From positions 25,037,051 through 25,101,050 of the forward strand of contig CM034391.1 in assembly GCA_019925095.2 (NCBI GenBank): a stretch of 64,000 bases of DNA, in the 5' to 3' direction. Positions 52,866 through 63,850 of this stretch are shown in pieces. Under the pieces are notes generated by a model. That model saw only the letters and a list, made by a program, of their open reading frames with translations. It ran no database searches and was not told where the DNA came from. Every line of letters begins with the position of its first letter. The first letter of the stretch is position 1. Origin of the DNA: Dendrolimus kikuchii. Its lineage: Eukaryota > Arthropoda > Insecta > Lepidoptera > Lasiocampidae. Both the position numbers and the translations under genes were made by a program.

Positions 52866-53028
52866 GTTCAACAGACAGGCAAATGGCCCACTTGATGGAA
52901 AGCGGTTACCATCGCCTATGGACATTTACAACACCAAAGGTGCTGCAAATGCGCTGCTGGTCTCTTAAGGGAGACTGGAACCTGGTCACTAATGCCGGAA
53001 CACAACTCAAAATTATTTTGGCGGCATT
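52866..53028 (-). mobile_element. A-family fragment (A18)
   Basis: 3' half of an A copy (gttcaacagacaggcaaatgg ... attttggcggcat), interrupted at 53028 by the T-run of A19. Its 5' half is not found beyond A19. Confidence 0.65.
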
Positions 53029-53335
53029 TTTTTTTATTGCAGGAGGTCAGCAGACAGGCAGACGGCCCACTTGATGGAAAGCGGTTGCCATCGCCTATGG
53101 ATATTTGCAACACCAAAGGTGCTACAAACGCGCTGCTGGACTCTTAAGGAAGACTGGAACCTGGTCGCTAATTCCGGAACCCAACTCAAAATTGTTTTGG
53201 CGGCATACTCTAGACTAACGTTTAGCCATCCAGTCGGGCAAATGCCCTACCACCTGGCTGTGGCTTGTTTTGTCGCCTCTTACGACAGGTCGCCCGGCTG
53301 CAGAAAATTGTATTCTTTCTCCGTTCCTGCATGGA
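53029..53335 (-). mobile_element. A-family element (A19)
   Basis: Full-length, inserted tail-first against A18. Confidence 0.75.
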
Positions 53336-53337
53336 TA

Positions 53338-53420
53338 AAAGGCTAGTAAACAAGCAGATGGTTACCGTCGGCTATAGGCATCTGCATCAGCAAGCCTTCT
53401 GGATGGGGTCGAGGGGATGG
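53338..53420. repeat. S direct repeat, copy 2
   Basis: ggctagtaaacaagcagatg...ggcatctgcatcagcaag, then ggggtcgagggg. Shares the internal deletion of copy 1, so the two are duplicates. Confidence 0.55.
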
Positions 53421-53784
53421 ACTGGAACATTTTGTTCAAAAACAACCCTTGCTTTACCATTTGACATTCCTTCACAAAAATGACACTGACAAGCTACACT
53501 ATGATTTAGTACAACATTACAGTATGTTGGAGTAGCCCTGCCTTCAGCACCCTTTGCCCGTTAAATAAAATGTCACTGTCATATGACGACAGCGTCTTAT
53601 GACGTTTTACGTCCCGCTCCCCTCTTCTCTTCTGCTGTAATGTGCTGTATATAAAATTGTATAATGTTAATTATGTTGCATAAATCGCCATAATTTATTG
53701 TTTAAAGATATTATCTCGATCCACAACATAGTATGTGTTTATTTTTCAAAATTAGCCGATTCGATTCCTGACAAGGGAATTGAA
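53421..53784. other. Spacer, nothing recognised
   Basis: No supportable coding feature. cgtcttatgacgttttacgtc near 53590-53612 is a short imperfect palindrome. Confidence 0.35.
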
Positions 53785-53960
53785 GAAGAAGAATTAAAGA
53801 ATGTATTCAAAACCATTTGGTAGACGCCACACGCGACCAGAAGGCTGGCGTCTATTTCGCTCAAAGATTAAGCATTGCTATACAACGTGGCAACGCCGCC
53901 AGCATTCTGGGAACGTTTCCGGTGAGTGACAGTGGTTTGGGACCAATAACTTATCTTTAG
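53785..53960 (+). pseudogene. K-family LINE C-terminal fragment (K3)
   Basis: The + frame reads [19 protein letters not shown] and [14 protein letters not shown] before a TAG at about 53960. It is colinear with the C-terminus of K2. The AT-rich tail (ttttatttagttttagttttt) resembles that of K2. 5'-truncated. Confidence 0.6.
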
Positions 53961-54240
53961 ATATTTTCCTCTTTTTTATTTAGTTTTAGTTTTTATACTG
54001 TATAGTCTGTAGTTTATATTTTAGTTTATAATTATTGTACTTTTATTAGTATGTATATGAAGTTTCAAATTAAAAACAACAGTAGTAAAAAAAAAATTCA
54101 AAACTATTAATATAGTCTACAGAAACAATTTGGTATCGCAAGCAACTGCTGTAGTATAATATTTGCAGTTGTTAGTCACTTCCAGACAACTCGTTTGTTA
54201 TACAATTTAAAAAAATAAATAATTTAATATATGTATAAAC

Positions 54241-55020
54241 TTAGATAACTGTCAGGCGAGAGGCTTACATTTGAATGCGAAGAAAACAAAGGTTATGGTG
54301 TTTGAAAGAGAAGAAACCAGAACGAATGCAAGGATAATGGTCGATGATGTTATGCTGGAGCAAGTGAACGAGTTTGTATATCTTGGATGTGCTTTTAGCA
54401 GGGATGGAAGGTACACCGCTGATATAGAAAGAAGAGTGAATTTGGGGAATAGTTTAAATGGAGCGTTAGGTAAACTTCTAGGCGCTAAGAACCTCAGCCA
54501 GAAGGCCCAGCTCGCCGTACACAACGCGGTGCTGGTACCTACGCTCACGTATGGAAGCGAGAGTTGGGTGTGGAAGAAAGAGCATGAAAGTAGAGTAAAC
54601 GCGGTCGAGATGCGAGCACTGCGCAAAATCTGCGGAGTGACGCTCGCGGACCGCGTTCGTAATACCGAAGTAAGAAAGAGAGTTGGTCTGAAAGAGAGTG
54701 TCGGGGTGAAGGTAAGGAAAGGAATGCTCCGGTGGTTCGGGCATGTGGAAAGAATGCATGATGAAAGAATGACTAAACAGATATACAATGCAAAAGTGGA
54801 TGGATGCAGAAGTCGTGGAAGGCCACGACACACCTTCCATGATCAAATTGATCGTGTACTAGCAGAAGGTGATGTCAGGAGCTTTAAGAACAGACGAGCT
54901 TGCATGACGAGAGTTATGAATGTCAAAGAGGCAAGTGAAGTGTGTAAGAATAAGTCTAAATGGCACTCTGTTGTTCGTGCCTACCCCGCAAGGGAACTGG
55001 CGTGAAGTTATGTACGTATG
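54241..55020 (+). pseudogene. R-family LINE (R13), longest copy
   Basis: The frame is open from 54241 to the TGA at 55005 (LNAKKTKVMVFE, EFVYLGCAFSRDG, PTLTYGSESWVW, MRALRKICGV, LRWFGHVERM, GRPRHTFHDQ). This is the thumb/C-terminal part of an RTE-like LINE reverse transcriptase. The endonuclease and YADD-type core are missing. The TGA lies only a few bases before the (TATG)n tail, the near-absent 3' UTR typical of RTE elements. Likely TSD aaactta on both sides. Inactive but remarkably intact. Confidence 0.85.
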
Positions 55021-55313
55021 TATGTATGTAGAAACTTAAAGGTGTGTGAATGTGTGTGTATATGTATGTGGTGTGTATGTGTGTACAAGAGAACGAGTGA
55101 GTGTGTGGTTACAGACTTATTAGACTAGTGTAGTAAGTTTTGTAAATTCTCGGTGTCGTCATAAGGGAGCTCTATTAGCCAATTGAATAATTTTAATTTA
55201 CATTCTAGATGAGTATATACTTAGTAACTTATTAACTCGGTTGTGAATTTTGGATCAGCTAATTGAAGGCGGCGTGGTACAAGTATACAAACTAAATTGT
55301 ATCATCTTTTATT
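55021..55313. other. Spacer after R13
   Basis: A tgtg/tatg-rich patch at 55030-55085, then unassigned AT-rich sequence. Confidence 0.35.
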
Positions 55314-55578
55314 ATATCGAGGGGTCCAAGGTTATTTGTTTTAAGCGACATTTGCGAAATTGTGTCGATAGAGGACTTTGAAGTTTCAATGACCCACAAT
55401 AAGACTTCATTAGTAAACTACATACTATATTTAAAAAAGAAAAAAATCTGTAGTTTTTAATTGGAAACCAGGTTCATTATAATTCCTTAAGTTTGAGACG
55501 TTAGGATGCAAGAAAACCATCAAGTCAATTCTGTCAGAAAATGTCGCTTAAAACAAATAGCCTTTCACCCCTCGATAT
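55314..55578. mobile_element. MITE with ATATCGAGGGGT ends
   Basis: 265 bp with TIRs of about 40 bp (atatcgaggggt, ctatttgttttaagcgacat(t) and complements, few mismatches). Flanked by ta/at. No coding. Not seen elsewhere in the window. Confidence 0.6.
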
Positions 55579-56185
55579 GTACTAGGATCAATGCATAATA
55601 AATAGTTTCCTTACATAAAGAACCTTACACATGATGTATAGAACGGTAGTCGGAAACCGTATTGGCTTAAACACAACATTTTCAAAAATGTAATAATGTT
55701 AGTTTTCTTCTTTCACTTTAGTTTTCGTCAAAATCGGCCTCATGAACTCCTTTGACTGTTTTCGTAGATTGAACGTATGTCCCTGAAGGTCTACTTGGAA
55801 AAAAAGTGGTATACAGATGTCGCTTTGCTTGATTCATCCCGATTGGAAGACAGAAATAAATATTCTAACATCGGTTTTAGTGGTCTTCCTGAATAATCTA
55901 TATTGTTACATGCCGACAGAAGTGAATGCATACCTGCCTGCGGAAAGGACAGTTTTTTATTTTTTTATTATTATTATAACTCCACAGACTCGAGTTCCGT
56001 ACCCTTTTTTACAACTTAATTTCTAGATATTTTTTTTAATTTAACACGCTTATTAGTTTTTTTGGTTCTTATGTGTGACATTAGTTTATTGATTTTTGTG
56101 TTGAGGTGTATGTGACTTACGAATAACTTATTATATTAATTTATTCTAGTTTTAATACTAATCTTATACTAATGTAGAGTGTGTC
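55579..56185. other. Spacer, nothing recognised
   Basis: AT-rich. The 69-codon frame at 55817-56026 has no recognisable features. Confidence 0.35.
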
Positions 56186-56642
56186 TGTTACATGCTGGCA
56201 GAGCAAAGCATGTACAAAGCAGCAAAGCACAGTTTATTACCTTCCTGCATTTGGACTTCTTTGTTTACTTAGAAAAACAGTATATTGTGTATTGTACTAG
56301 TTTAGGGCCGTTCGCAGGAATAATTTGTCAGGTGTGCGGATTACGTTTTCTGGGAAATTGCGTCGACGCTTGACAGGTAGACATATTATTGTATTTGTAT
56401 CGATGAGTATAAAACAATGCCCGAACGGAGGGGTAAGGCAGTCAAGCGACGATTACGATACGAGAAAGACGTGTGTACATTCGATGAGCTATATAGTGAC
56501 GGACTTTGCGCGTGTTATTGAATCGTGCAGTTTGTACTGGTTGTGTCCTATATTTGTACATGTGTTATACGTGTTTGTATAGTTCTAATAAATTCTACAG
56601 TAATTCCAACGGCATTTTAATTCAAGTCCCGCACTCGTAACA
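56186..56642 (+). mobile_element. W-family solo LTR (W7)
   Basis: 457 bp, TGTTAC...GTAACA. TATA-like gagtataaaacaatgcccg near 56407, then gtgtgtacattcgatgagc, agtgacggactttgcgcgtg and aataaattctacag. Confidence 0.7.
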
Positions 56643-56644
56643 AT

Positions 56645-57244
56645 ATATATAAAACAAAGTCGTGTTAGTTACACAGTTTATAACTCAAGAACGACTGGAG
56701 CAATTTTTATGATTTTTGTGTTTTTGGAATTGTCTTCGTCCGGAATAGGATAATAAGTATTAAAATATGATTTTCATCGATAAAAAAATTATAATTAAAA
56801 AAACATCAGTCACAAAATCAGTCTAGCCATTCATTTGTAATGATCTTTCCCGGCCAATTTCGGCAATGGTGACTGCATTGAAACTCATTTTAATTTGTCT
56901 GATTTAGGTGAATTATTTTTGTGTGCGTTCAAGTGGTCCCCGGGATGGTTTAGATTCAAATTTTAACCAGGTAGATGGCGCTGTAATCGGATTCCAGGAT
57001 TTAGGTGAAATTATTTTTGTGTATGTTCAAGTAGATCCTGGGCTTATTTAGTTTCACGATTGAACCCGGTAGATGGGGCCGCTGAACACCTCTTTAACGG
57101 TGGGACTGATTTTGATGAATTTATTAGTTTCTTCAAGTAGATTCGAGAATGGTTTAGTTCAACAATTGGTCCCGGTTGATGGCGCTGCAATCGGTTTCTA
57201 GATTTTTATTTTTTAAGGGCAACATCTGCCGGTTACAGCTAGTA
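56645..57244 (+). mobile_element. Helitron-type element X13
   Basis: 5' atatatataaaacaaagtcg and 3' ctgccggttacagctag|t. It has three or four degenerate copies of the aaccggtagatggcgctg block. Confidence 0.6.
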
Positions 57245-57534
57245 CTATTAGTATATATAAAATGTAGCAGAACCTTGATCACCAAATCGAATTTCGTTCT
57301 TATTCATTTTTATTTCTTTTTCTATCTGTCGTCCAACGGCTGGATGGTTCGTTTCCCATTTTCGAGGATAATGTATGCAGAGCCTGTATTAAATTCTACA
57401 GTTCAATCAAAGGACGAAAGTGAAAAGGAATTACCTCATATAACTCATTAATATTGGTTCATTATTTATTATTCAGGGGGAATAATTCGGACGAGGAGAT
57501 GCCCAAAATGGAACATTTAGAATTTCTGTCTGTT
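57245..57534. other. Spacer, nothing recognised
   Basis: No assignable feature. Confidence 0.35.
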
Positions 57535-58618
57535 TGGTTGTTCCGGCTAATTTCTAAAACGGCTGGACCGATTTAGGCGGGGCTTTCACTGGCAGATATA
57601 GAATAGAATAGAATATACTTTATTGTACAATAAAATTTATGAAATAGTACACAAAAACAGCTTAAGAATTAGTACAAATGGCGGTCTTATCGCTGACAGC
57701 GATCTCTTCCAGACAACCTTGGGATGGAGACAGAAATATGGCACAAAAGCTAGGGCAGGGTTTACTGCACAATATTTTAAAAGTGTTACATATTTTATAT
57801 ATTAATATTATTATATAAATATACATACAGATTTATATACACATGATTAAGTACATAAAACATAGTAATATTATATATATAAACATACATATATATAATT
57901 ATATCCATACACAAACACACACACGCACACACATATATATCGTCTATTAAAAGGAATACATATTATATTAATTCAATAAATAGAATAAAGATACGTACAA
58001 TAATGACAGTACAAATTATACTTTAAGGTAGTAATCCTTAATAAGTTTATTAAAGGCGGATACAGATTGGACTTGCCTTACTCCCAGTGGAAGCATGTTC
58101 CATAATTGGACAGCTTGAACACTGAAAGAATGATTATAAAACCTGGTTGTATTGAGCGGTGTCTCTAGTCTCATATTCACTGATGACCTGAGGAATTTCT
58201 CCTGATTCACATTGAAAAATTGGAAACGTTTCTTAAGATAAGGAGGAGACATAGGACTAAACAATACATTGTATAATAGAGACAGGATATGCGTATTCCG
58301 GCGAAGGCGGATAGGGAGCCACTTGAGCTTAGTGCGAAATTCAGATATATGATCATATTTGCGCAAACCAATTATGAAACGGATACAAAAATTCTGGAGT
58401 CGCTCAAGTTTATCTAACTGGTATTCTGCGAGATCGAGATAGCTAGCATCGGCATAGTCTAGAATGGGTAAAAGAAGGGATTGTGCCAGTGCAATATATC
58501 AAAGATAAAAGATATCCGATGTTATAAGGGATAATAAACATAGGCTTTTTTAGTTTTTATCGTTTTCCGGGTTCCGCGAAGACAACATCCACGCGGTCTT
58601 AGTCGCGGGCACAGCTAG
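57535..58618 (+). mobile_element. Helitron-type element X14, split by a LINE
   Basis: Left part: gttccggctaatttctaaaacggctggaccg up to ggcagatata. Right part, from about 58498, ends cgcgggcacagctag|t. Same family as X6. Confidence 0.6.
57600..58497 (-). pseudogene. D/Z-type LINE, 3' end with RT C-terminus
   Basis: The minus frame from about 58497 to 58016 encodes LAQSLLLPILDYADASYLDL, LDKLERLQNFCIRFI, LKWLPIRLRRN, PPYLKKRF and FSVQAVQLWNMLPLGVRQ. This is the C-terminal domain of a Jockey/CR1-like LINE reverse transcriptase. The 3' UTR has tctggaagagatcgctgtca, then gtacaataaagtatattct and a (ttcta)n tail. The catalytic core is missing; 5'-truncated. Inserted in Helitron X14. Confidence 0.75.
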
Positions 58619-59009
58619 TCAATAATAAATTAAACATCTATAAGTAGCTTTGTAAACACGTAATCAGTAGAAGATACAAATGGAACTCATTACTGGAGTG
58701 TCTTCAAAACCTGTGTGAATAGGTACCTTCTACATAAGCGTGCTCCATCTAAGTCCATATCTTCGCTCCGCATCGGGCGAGATGATGGTCAAAGCCTATA
58801 TTAATACAAAAGAGACGATGACATCTTTTTAGATTCTATTGATAATCTTAAAGGATTACAAGCAGAATACAGTATGGTATTAATAACATTAGTTAGGCTT
58901 AGTTTTCTTAATAGGATTACTTTAGCTACAATATTCTCCAAAATGATGGCTTCAAACTCTTTCAAAATCTGTTCACGTGCGTTTTGTGACTTTCCAAAAC
59001 TATTATTTC
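58619..59009. other. Spacer, nothing recognised
   Basis: The minus frame 58801-59046 is open for 81 codons and rich in Leu/Ile/Asn. I see no domain. Confidence 0.35.
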
Positions 59010-59660
59010 TATAATATTTTCTTATGTTATCGCGACTGGTACCCATAACAAAACTACGTTTAAAAGCCGTGGTAGCGTAATGGCTAGCGTCCGCGTCCCA
59101 AACTCAAAGGGCGAGGGTGGGATCCTGGCCGGAACGCATGCATCACTTAGTCAGTTTTCTGATCTAATGTGCATATTGTTACAATTAGCACATGCTAACA
59201 ACGACGAAGGAAAAGATCGTGATGCAACCTGCACATCGAGGTAACCGATGTGTCAAACCTGGCAAGCCGCCTTAGACAAGCGTGGCGGGTATACTGTCTG
59301 TTACCCCTATAATGGGAGGCCCGATTCCAGCAGTGGGACATTTATGGGCTGATATTATTTTTATTATAAATTAATTAATTGTTATTATTCCGACGTTACG
59401 GCCACTGCAGTAGCCGTGATCACAGAAGACAAAGATATTAAATTAGTAAAACTCACAAACTAATCAATTAGTATTGTTAAGGTTTTCTTTAACCTACCGC
59501 TAAGTTGTTAATTTTAATTATTTAGTTTTTAATATTGTTTATGGTTATTATTTACTCTAAGGGAGCCTTATTTAATTTAACAGCGCTTCACAACATGTTG
59601 TGGCTTGAATAAAAGAAGCGGCGCAAGAAACTCTTCAGCCATATGCCTAACTCTAATAAT
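59010..59660 (+). repeat. U repeat (U4), split by T5
   Basis: tatcgcgactggtacccata...aactacgttta, then after T5 attattccgacgttacggcc, gccgtgatcacagaagacaa and gcggcgcaagaaactcttca. Colinear with U1. Confidence 0.55.
59066..59365 (+). mobile_element. T-family SINE (T5)
   Basis: Head ccgtggtagcgtaatggct. The B box is degenerate (gggtgggatcctgg). Body through gggacatttatgggctgata. Nested in U4. Confidence 0.75.
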
Positions 59661-59702
59661 GTTATATAATCATTTACATATTTATATGTATGTGTCTTAT
59701 AT

Positions 59703-59890
59703 TATTTATATGTCAAATTGATCGTGTACTAGCAGAAGGTGATGTCAGGAGCCTTAAGAACAGACGAGCTTGCATGACAAGAGTTATGAATGTCAAAGAG
59801 GCAAGTGAGGTGTGTAAGAATAAGCCTAAATGGTACTCTGTTGTTCGTGCCTACCCCACAAGGGAACTGGCGTGAAGTTATGTATGTATG
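59703..59890 (+). mobile_element. R-family LINE fragment (R14)
   Basis: Truncated at tcaaattgatc (59713). TSD tatgtgtcttatat at 59689-59702 and 59891-59904, with 10 extra bases between the TSD and the R match. Confidence 0.85.
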
Positions 59891-59904
59891 TATGTGTCTT
59901 ATAT

Positions 59905-60189
59905 GTTTTATTTATTATAAAATGTGGGTATATTTAAATAATAGTGGGTCGTAACTCCTGATAAGTTCTGCGATGTCTTTATTGTTTACTATATAGTCAA
60001 GAACAACGTCTCTCTGCCTGGATTGGCTGTCCCCAATCAGAACGAACCGGTATACCCTTACACTTGAGCTAGATGGATTACTAATCCGACAATTCAGTGT
60101 GCCGATTACTCACAATATATTCATTCTTTCATCATTATAGACTACTATAAGAAACAAACATATAAATGTACAAATTTTTCTGGGTATAA
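59905..60189. other. Spacer, nothing recognised
   Basis: No supportable feature. Confidence 0.35.
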
Positions 60190-60312
60190 TCAATTGTTAA
60201 TTCACATTCACAAGCACACAAACACCACACATACACACACCCACACACACACGCGCGCACACACGCGCACACACACCACAAAATCACTCGATTGCACACA
60301 CATTCACGTATG
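60190..60312. repeat. Second CA-rich microsatellite
   Basis: About 120 bp of CA/CACG repeats with acgcgcgcacacacgcgc. Smaller than the 36.8 kb tract and interrupted. Open frames here are artefacts. Confidence 0.8.
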
Positions 60313-61354
60313 CACACGAAATCTGAGCAAACACTTGAATAGATTTCTGCTTTCTGTACAAATGTTTGGATGTCCCCTTATATATTAGTATATTAATTAG
60401 TTATTCATCTGAACCCTATCAGTACAGTAATCTACTATAGGGTTGAAAATTTCAAATTTTTTCAATGTTAACTTTAGCCTTTATTGTATTTTGTATTTTG
60501 CAACCGAAAGTTGTCAAAGTGAATTGTAATTTACAGGTTGAATCCTAGTTCGGGACATTGATAGCTGACGGACAGCACAATTTTTTTTTTTCATTGTCAC
60601 GTTGCAGTTGTAATATATACTAGACCAAGAAAAAAGTCTAAGCTACACATACATGTATATAGCTATACATGTCCTCTCCAAATTATCTGAACGTTGAAGA
60701 AAAGCGTTATTCTTATAATAATTGTTAAATAAAATTAGCCAAAAATTCTCTCAGTATAGTAAAATGATTCAAAAGCGACGATAAGATAATACTAACGCTG
60801 AATTTGTTATTTACACAAGCTCATTGATTAGCTTTTACAGATGTCGTTTGAGTCGATCCAATTAGTTCACTCAATGGATCGGAACAAACTGCAGTTTATC
60901 AAACTGTCTTCGCATAAACAAAGAAATAAGAAACAACAGAGAAATAAAAACTAAAGAGTCATCGCGTTGAAGATTTTAATTCAAGTGAAAGCAAACTTTT
61001 CTTGTTTTCTACGAGTTTCCAGTTAAGTCAGTGTCTATTAGTGATGTGCAAGTCTAAGAGGTAGTTTTGAAAAGTTCTTTTGCTTCTTTAATTCAATACA
61101 GTATAAACGATAAGTTAGTTGAACAGATGAAATGATCATTTGTTTCTACGTAATTGTTATATGCTTTTGTACATAAGGACGCAACATTGAAAGCAATTGA
61201 TATAATTATACAAGCATTAAGAGTTAGAAGATTATAAGGTAGTGATTTTTTTCCATAAATGATGTATCTTAGTGATACAACATTGAAATTACAATCTAAT
61301 ATAGGAAAAAAGACTAATGAGTAATTTAAATCTGACCTAAAATGACTATTATTA
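60313..61354. other. Spacer, nothing recognised
   Basis: About 1 kb AT-rich. attagtgatgtgcaag near 61040 resembles a hAT end but has no partner. aactgcagttt-type short palindromes are present. No gene is supported. Confidence 0.35.
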
Positions 61355-61665
61355 TTTTTTTATTGCAGGAGTTCAGCAGACAGGCAGACGATCCACTTGA
61401 TGGAAAGCGGTTACCATCGCCTATGGACATTTGCAACACCAAAGGTACTACAAATGCGCTGCTGCTCTCTTAAAGGAGTCTGGAACCTGGTCACTAATGC
61501 CGGAACACAACTCAAGGTTGTTATGGCGACATACTTTAAACCAGGAGTGGTAGCCATCCAGTCGGGCAAATGCCCCACCACCTGGCTGTGGGTTGTTTTG
61601 TCGCCTCTTACGACAGGCCGCCCGGCCGCAGGAAATTGTATTCTTTCTCCGTTCCTGCACAGATA
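61355..61665 (-). mobile_element. A-family element (A20)
   Basis: Full-length minus copy with few changes. Confidence 0.75.
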
Positions 61666-62752
61666 GAAACTAGATATAACTTTAACTAAGTATGTGTCCA
61701 ATAACACGTTTCATATTGCCTTTAATAAGGAGAAGACACTTTGGTCATGTGTTCTTTGTTAATGTTTAGCACAAAGCACTACACTTTATTATTATGAGAG
61801 TGTTATAACACTAATTCAAATGATTTTGTCCTTTTGAGTCTTCTTAATAATTCTGTATTATCAAGGTGCTGGATGGTCTTGATATTTACATGGTGATGAA
61901 GCCGTTGCTGGTGGGATTCATAAGGTAATGATGATTAAAATTATATATAAAAATATTGTTAATCTTGAATATAGTGGTTTGGATCATCTGTGTCAATAAT
62001 AGCATAAATATCTGCTATATAGCATATTATACGAATATTTAGTGTTCAGGTGACAATTAAAATATGTGTTAAAAGCCAGACCAAAACTAGAATGTTCTCA
62101 CCAGACTCAAATTTTAAGTAGCTGCAATTAATTTCGGTCCATCATAAAAATTTACCTTTAATTAAAAGTAACTAATATTGAAATCAAAGTTTATTCAGAT
62201 TTATCATAAATATATAATACTTTTTCTCTTTTAAAAAATCCCATTACACCCACAATAAGTTCATAAGAGCAAAATGAACCAAATACTTAATACGTATTTT
62301 ATTCATTTGGCTCTTGTGAACTTATCATTCAGGTCACTCACTGTGACCCATCGCGCTTCACTGCAGGGCCTGATTAATGGTCCTTCCCTCGCCTTGGCGT
62401 GATAAAAAAAAAACTTACGCCAGCTCTTGTAGCATGTTTCAAAAACTTTACACAAGAGTTTCAATTTGGAATCGTTAGTGCTGGACGTGATTTTTTGTAT
62501 TTTTGCAGTTTGAATTTAGAACAGTTTTTTCACTGCCTCAAGGTACTTATTTTCTTTTAGTTTTACTTATTAGGGCTGGACTTTGAAGAGTTTCAGTTTG
62601 GAATCGTATCTATACGTACGGTTACTGGTTTAGCGGTTTTTTTTCGCTCGTTTGTCGCCATATGTACGCGAACTTTCAGAAGCAAAGGAAATATTCGAGT
62701 CATAAATGTGAAACTCCATACTAGTAGTCAATTTTCTACCAATATAAGGATG
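61666..62752. other. Spacer, nothing recognised
   Basis: Inverted pair cataagttcataagagc / gctcttgtgaacttatc-type words occur around 62260-62325. A cagggcctgattaatggtcc patch lies near 62365. No gene is supported. Confidence 0.35.
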
Positions 62753-62925
62753 AGTACAGTAGGCAGGCTGACCACCCACCTGATGGTAAGCGGTTACTGA
62801 AACCTATAAACGTTTGCTATGCAATGCAACCGAATGTATTATCAATGTGCGACCGGCCTCGACGGGGGACTGAAACCAGGCCACTGATACCGAAATGCAA
62901 CTCAAGGTTGTTGTTCAATTTCTAA
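62753..62925 (-). mobile_element. Highly diverged A-related copy
   Basis: aggcaggctgaccacccacctgatggtaagcgg ... actgaaaccaggccactgat ... caactcaaggttgtt keeps the A order with many changes. It is an old member or a sister family. Confidence 0.5.
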
Positions 62926-63401
62926 TTACATTTATTTAGTGCCAGTTTTGTCTTCACAAGGCTAGATGTCGCCACCGTCGAATTGCATCGCGGTATGGTT
63001 TGCATTTTTTGCATGACCATACTAGTAATATTAATTTAATAAATTGTCTACGATCTCTCGGGTGTTTTATTTACAAACCCTGGCTATGACATCTTTGGAC
63101 AGTTATTATGGCAACATTTCAAGGAAATATAGACATCTGTATTGAACCAGTGAGCTCGTCAAAGCAAATAATGAAAGCAAATATTAAATATGAAACGGTA
63201 ATGAAGGTTCCTTAATGAATTTTGGTTACACCTGGTACCAGTTTTAATTGCGTACAACACGCGTATCGTGGCGGAAAGATTCACCAAACAGGCTCTTTGC
63301 GGTGACCGAAATGAAAGGGGAATACTTGTTTACACATCGGGACAATTATATTGCATCATTAAGGAAAAACAAAGCAAATCAATACCGATAAAATTTAAGT
63401 G
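62926..63401. other. Spacer, nothing recognised
   Basis: No supportable feature. Confidence 0.35.
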
Positions 63402-63740
63402 TATTTTGAAGTGAAACTTCTTTAGAATCGTTGTGATTTGAAACTAGATGAAGCAAAAAAGGGACCCTAAAGAAAATAAACGTATAAATCTATTGGACTA
63501 AGCTTGCGAGAGTATGAGATGGAATACGTTATATTTAATGATTTCAACACTATGCTGATACAGATAAAGTTGGAAATGTTTTAAAGTTTTCCGTTAATAC
63601 TTCAAATTTCGTGTTTTAAAGCTTAAATATATTATAACGACATAATATATGAAATGTGACGTCACCAAATTTAGAATCCCTCCCACCTCTTGTCACACTT
63701 GTTTCGCTTCTACTGCGAGTGAACTGCACACACGCACATT
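63402..63740 (+). repeat. N repeat (N2)
   Basis: Colinear with N1, but with about 70 extra bases (63535-63600). Ends cacacacgcacat, without CA expansion. Confidence 0.55.
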
Positions 63741-63743
63741 TTT

Positions 63744-63850
63744 TTTATTATGAATCTCGCAAAAAGGCAGACGGCCCATCAAATGGAAAGTGGTTATCAT
63801 CAGTTATAGACATTTGCAACATCAGGGATGAATATTCAATGGAATAAGAG
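63744..63850 (-). mobile_element. A-related 3'-tail copy
   Basis: ttttttattatgaatctcgc, ggcagacggcccatcaaatggaaagtgg and gacatttgcaacatca. Sister of the A tail, landing in the end of N2. Confidence 0.5.

Noticed and set aside
61030..61060. hAT terminus (tagtgatg)
   Set aside because: Only one end was seen; no matching inverted end within a plausible distance.
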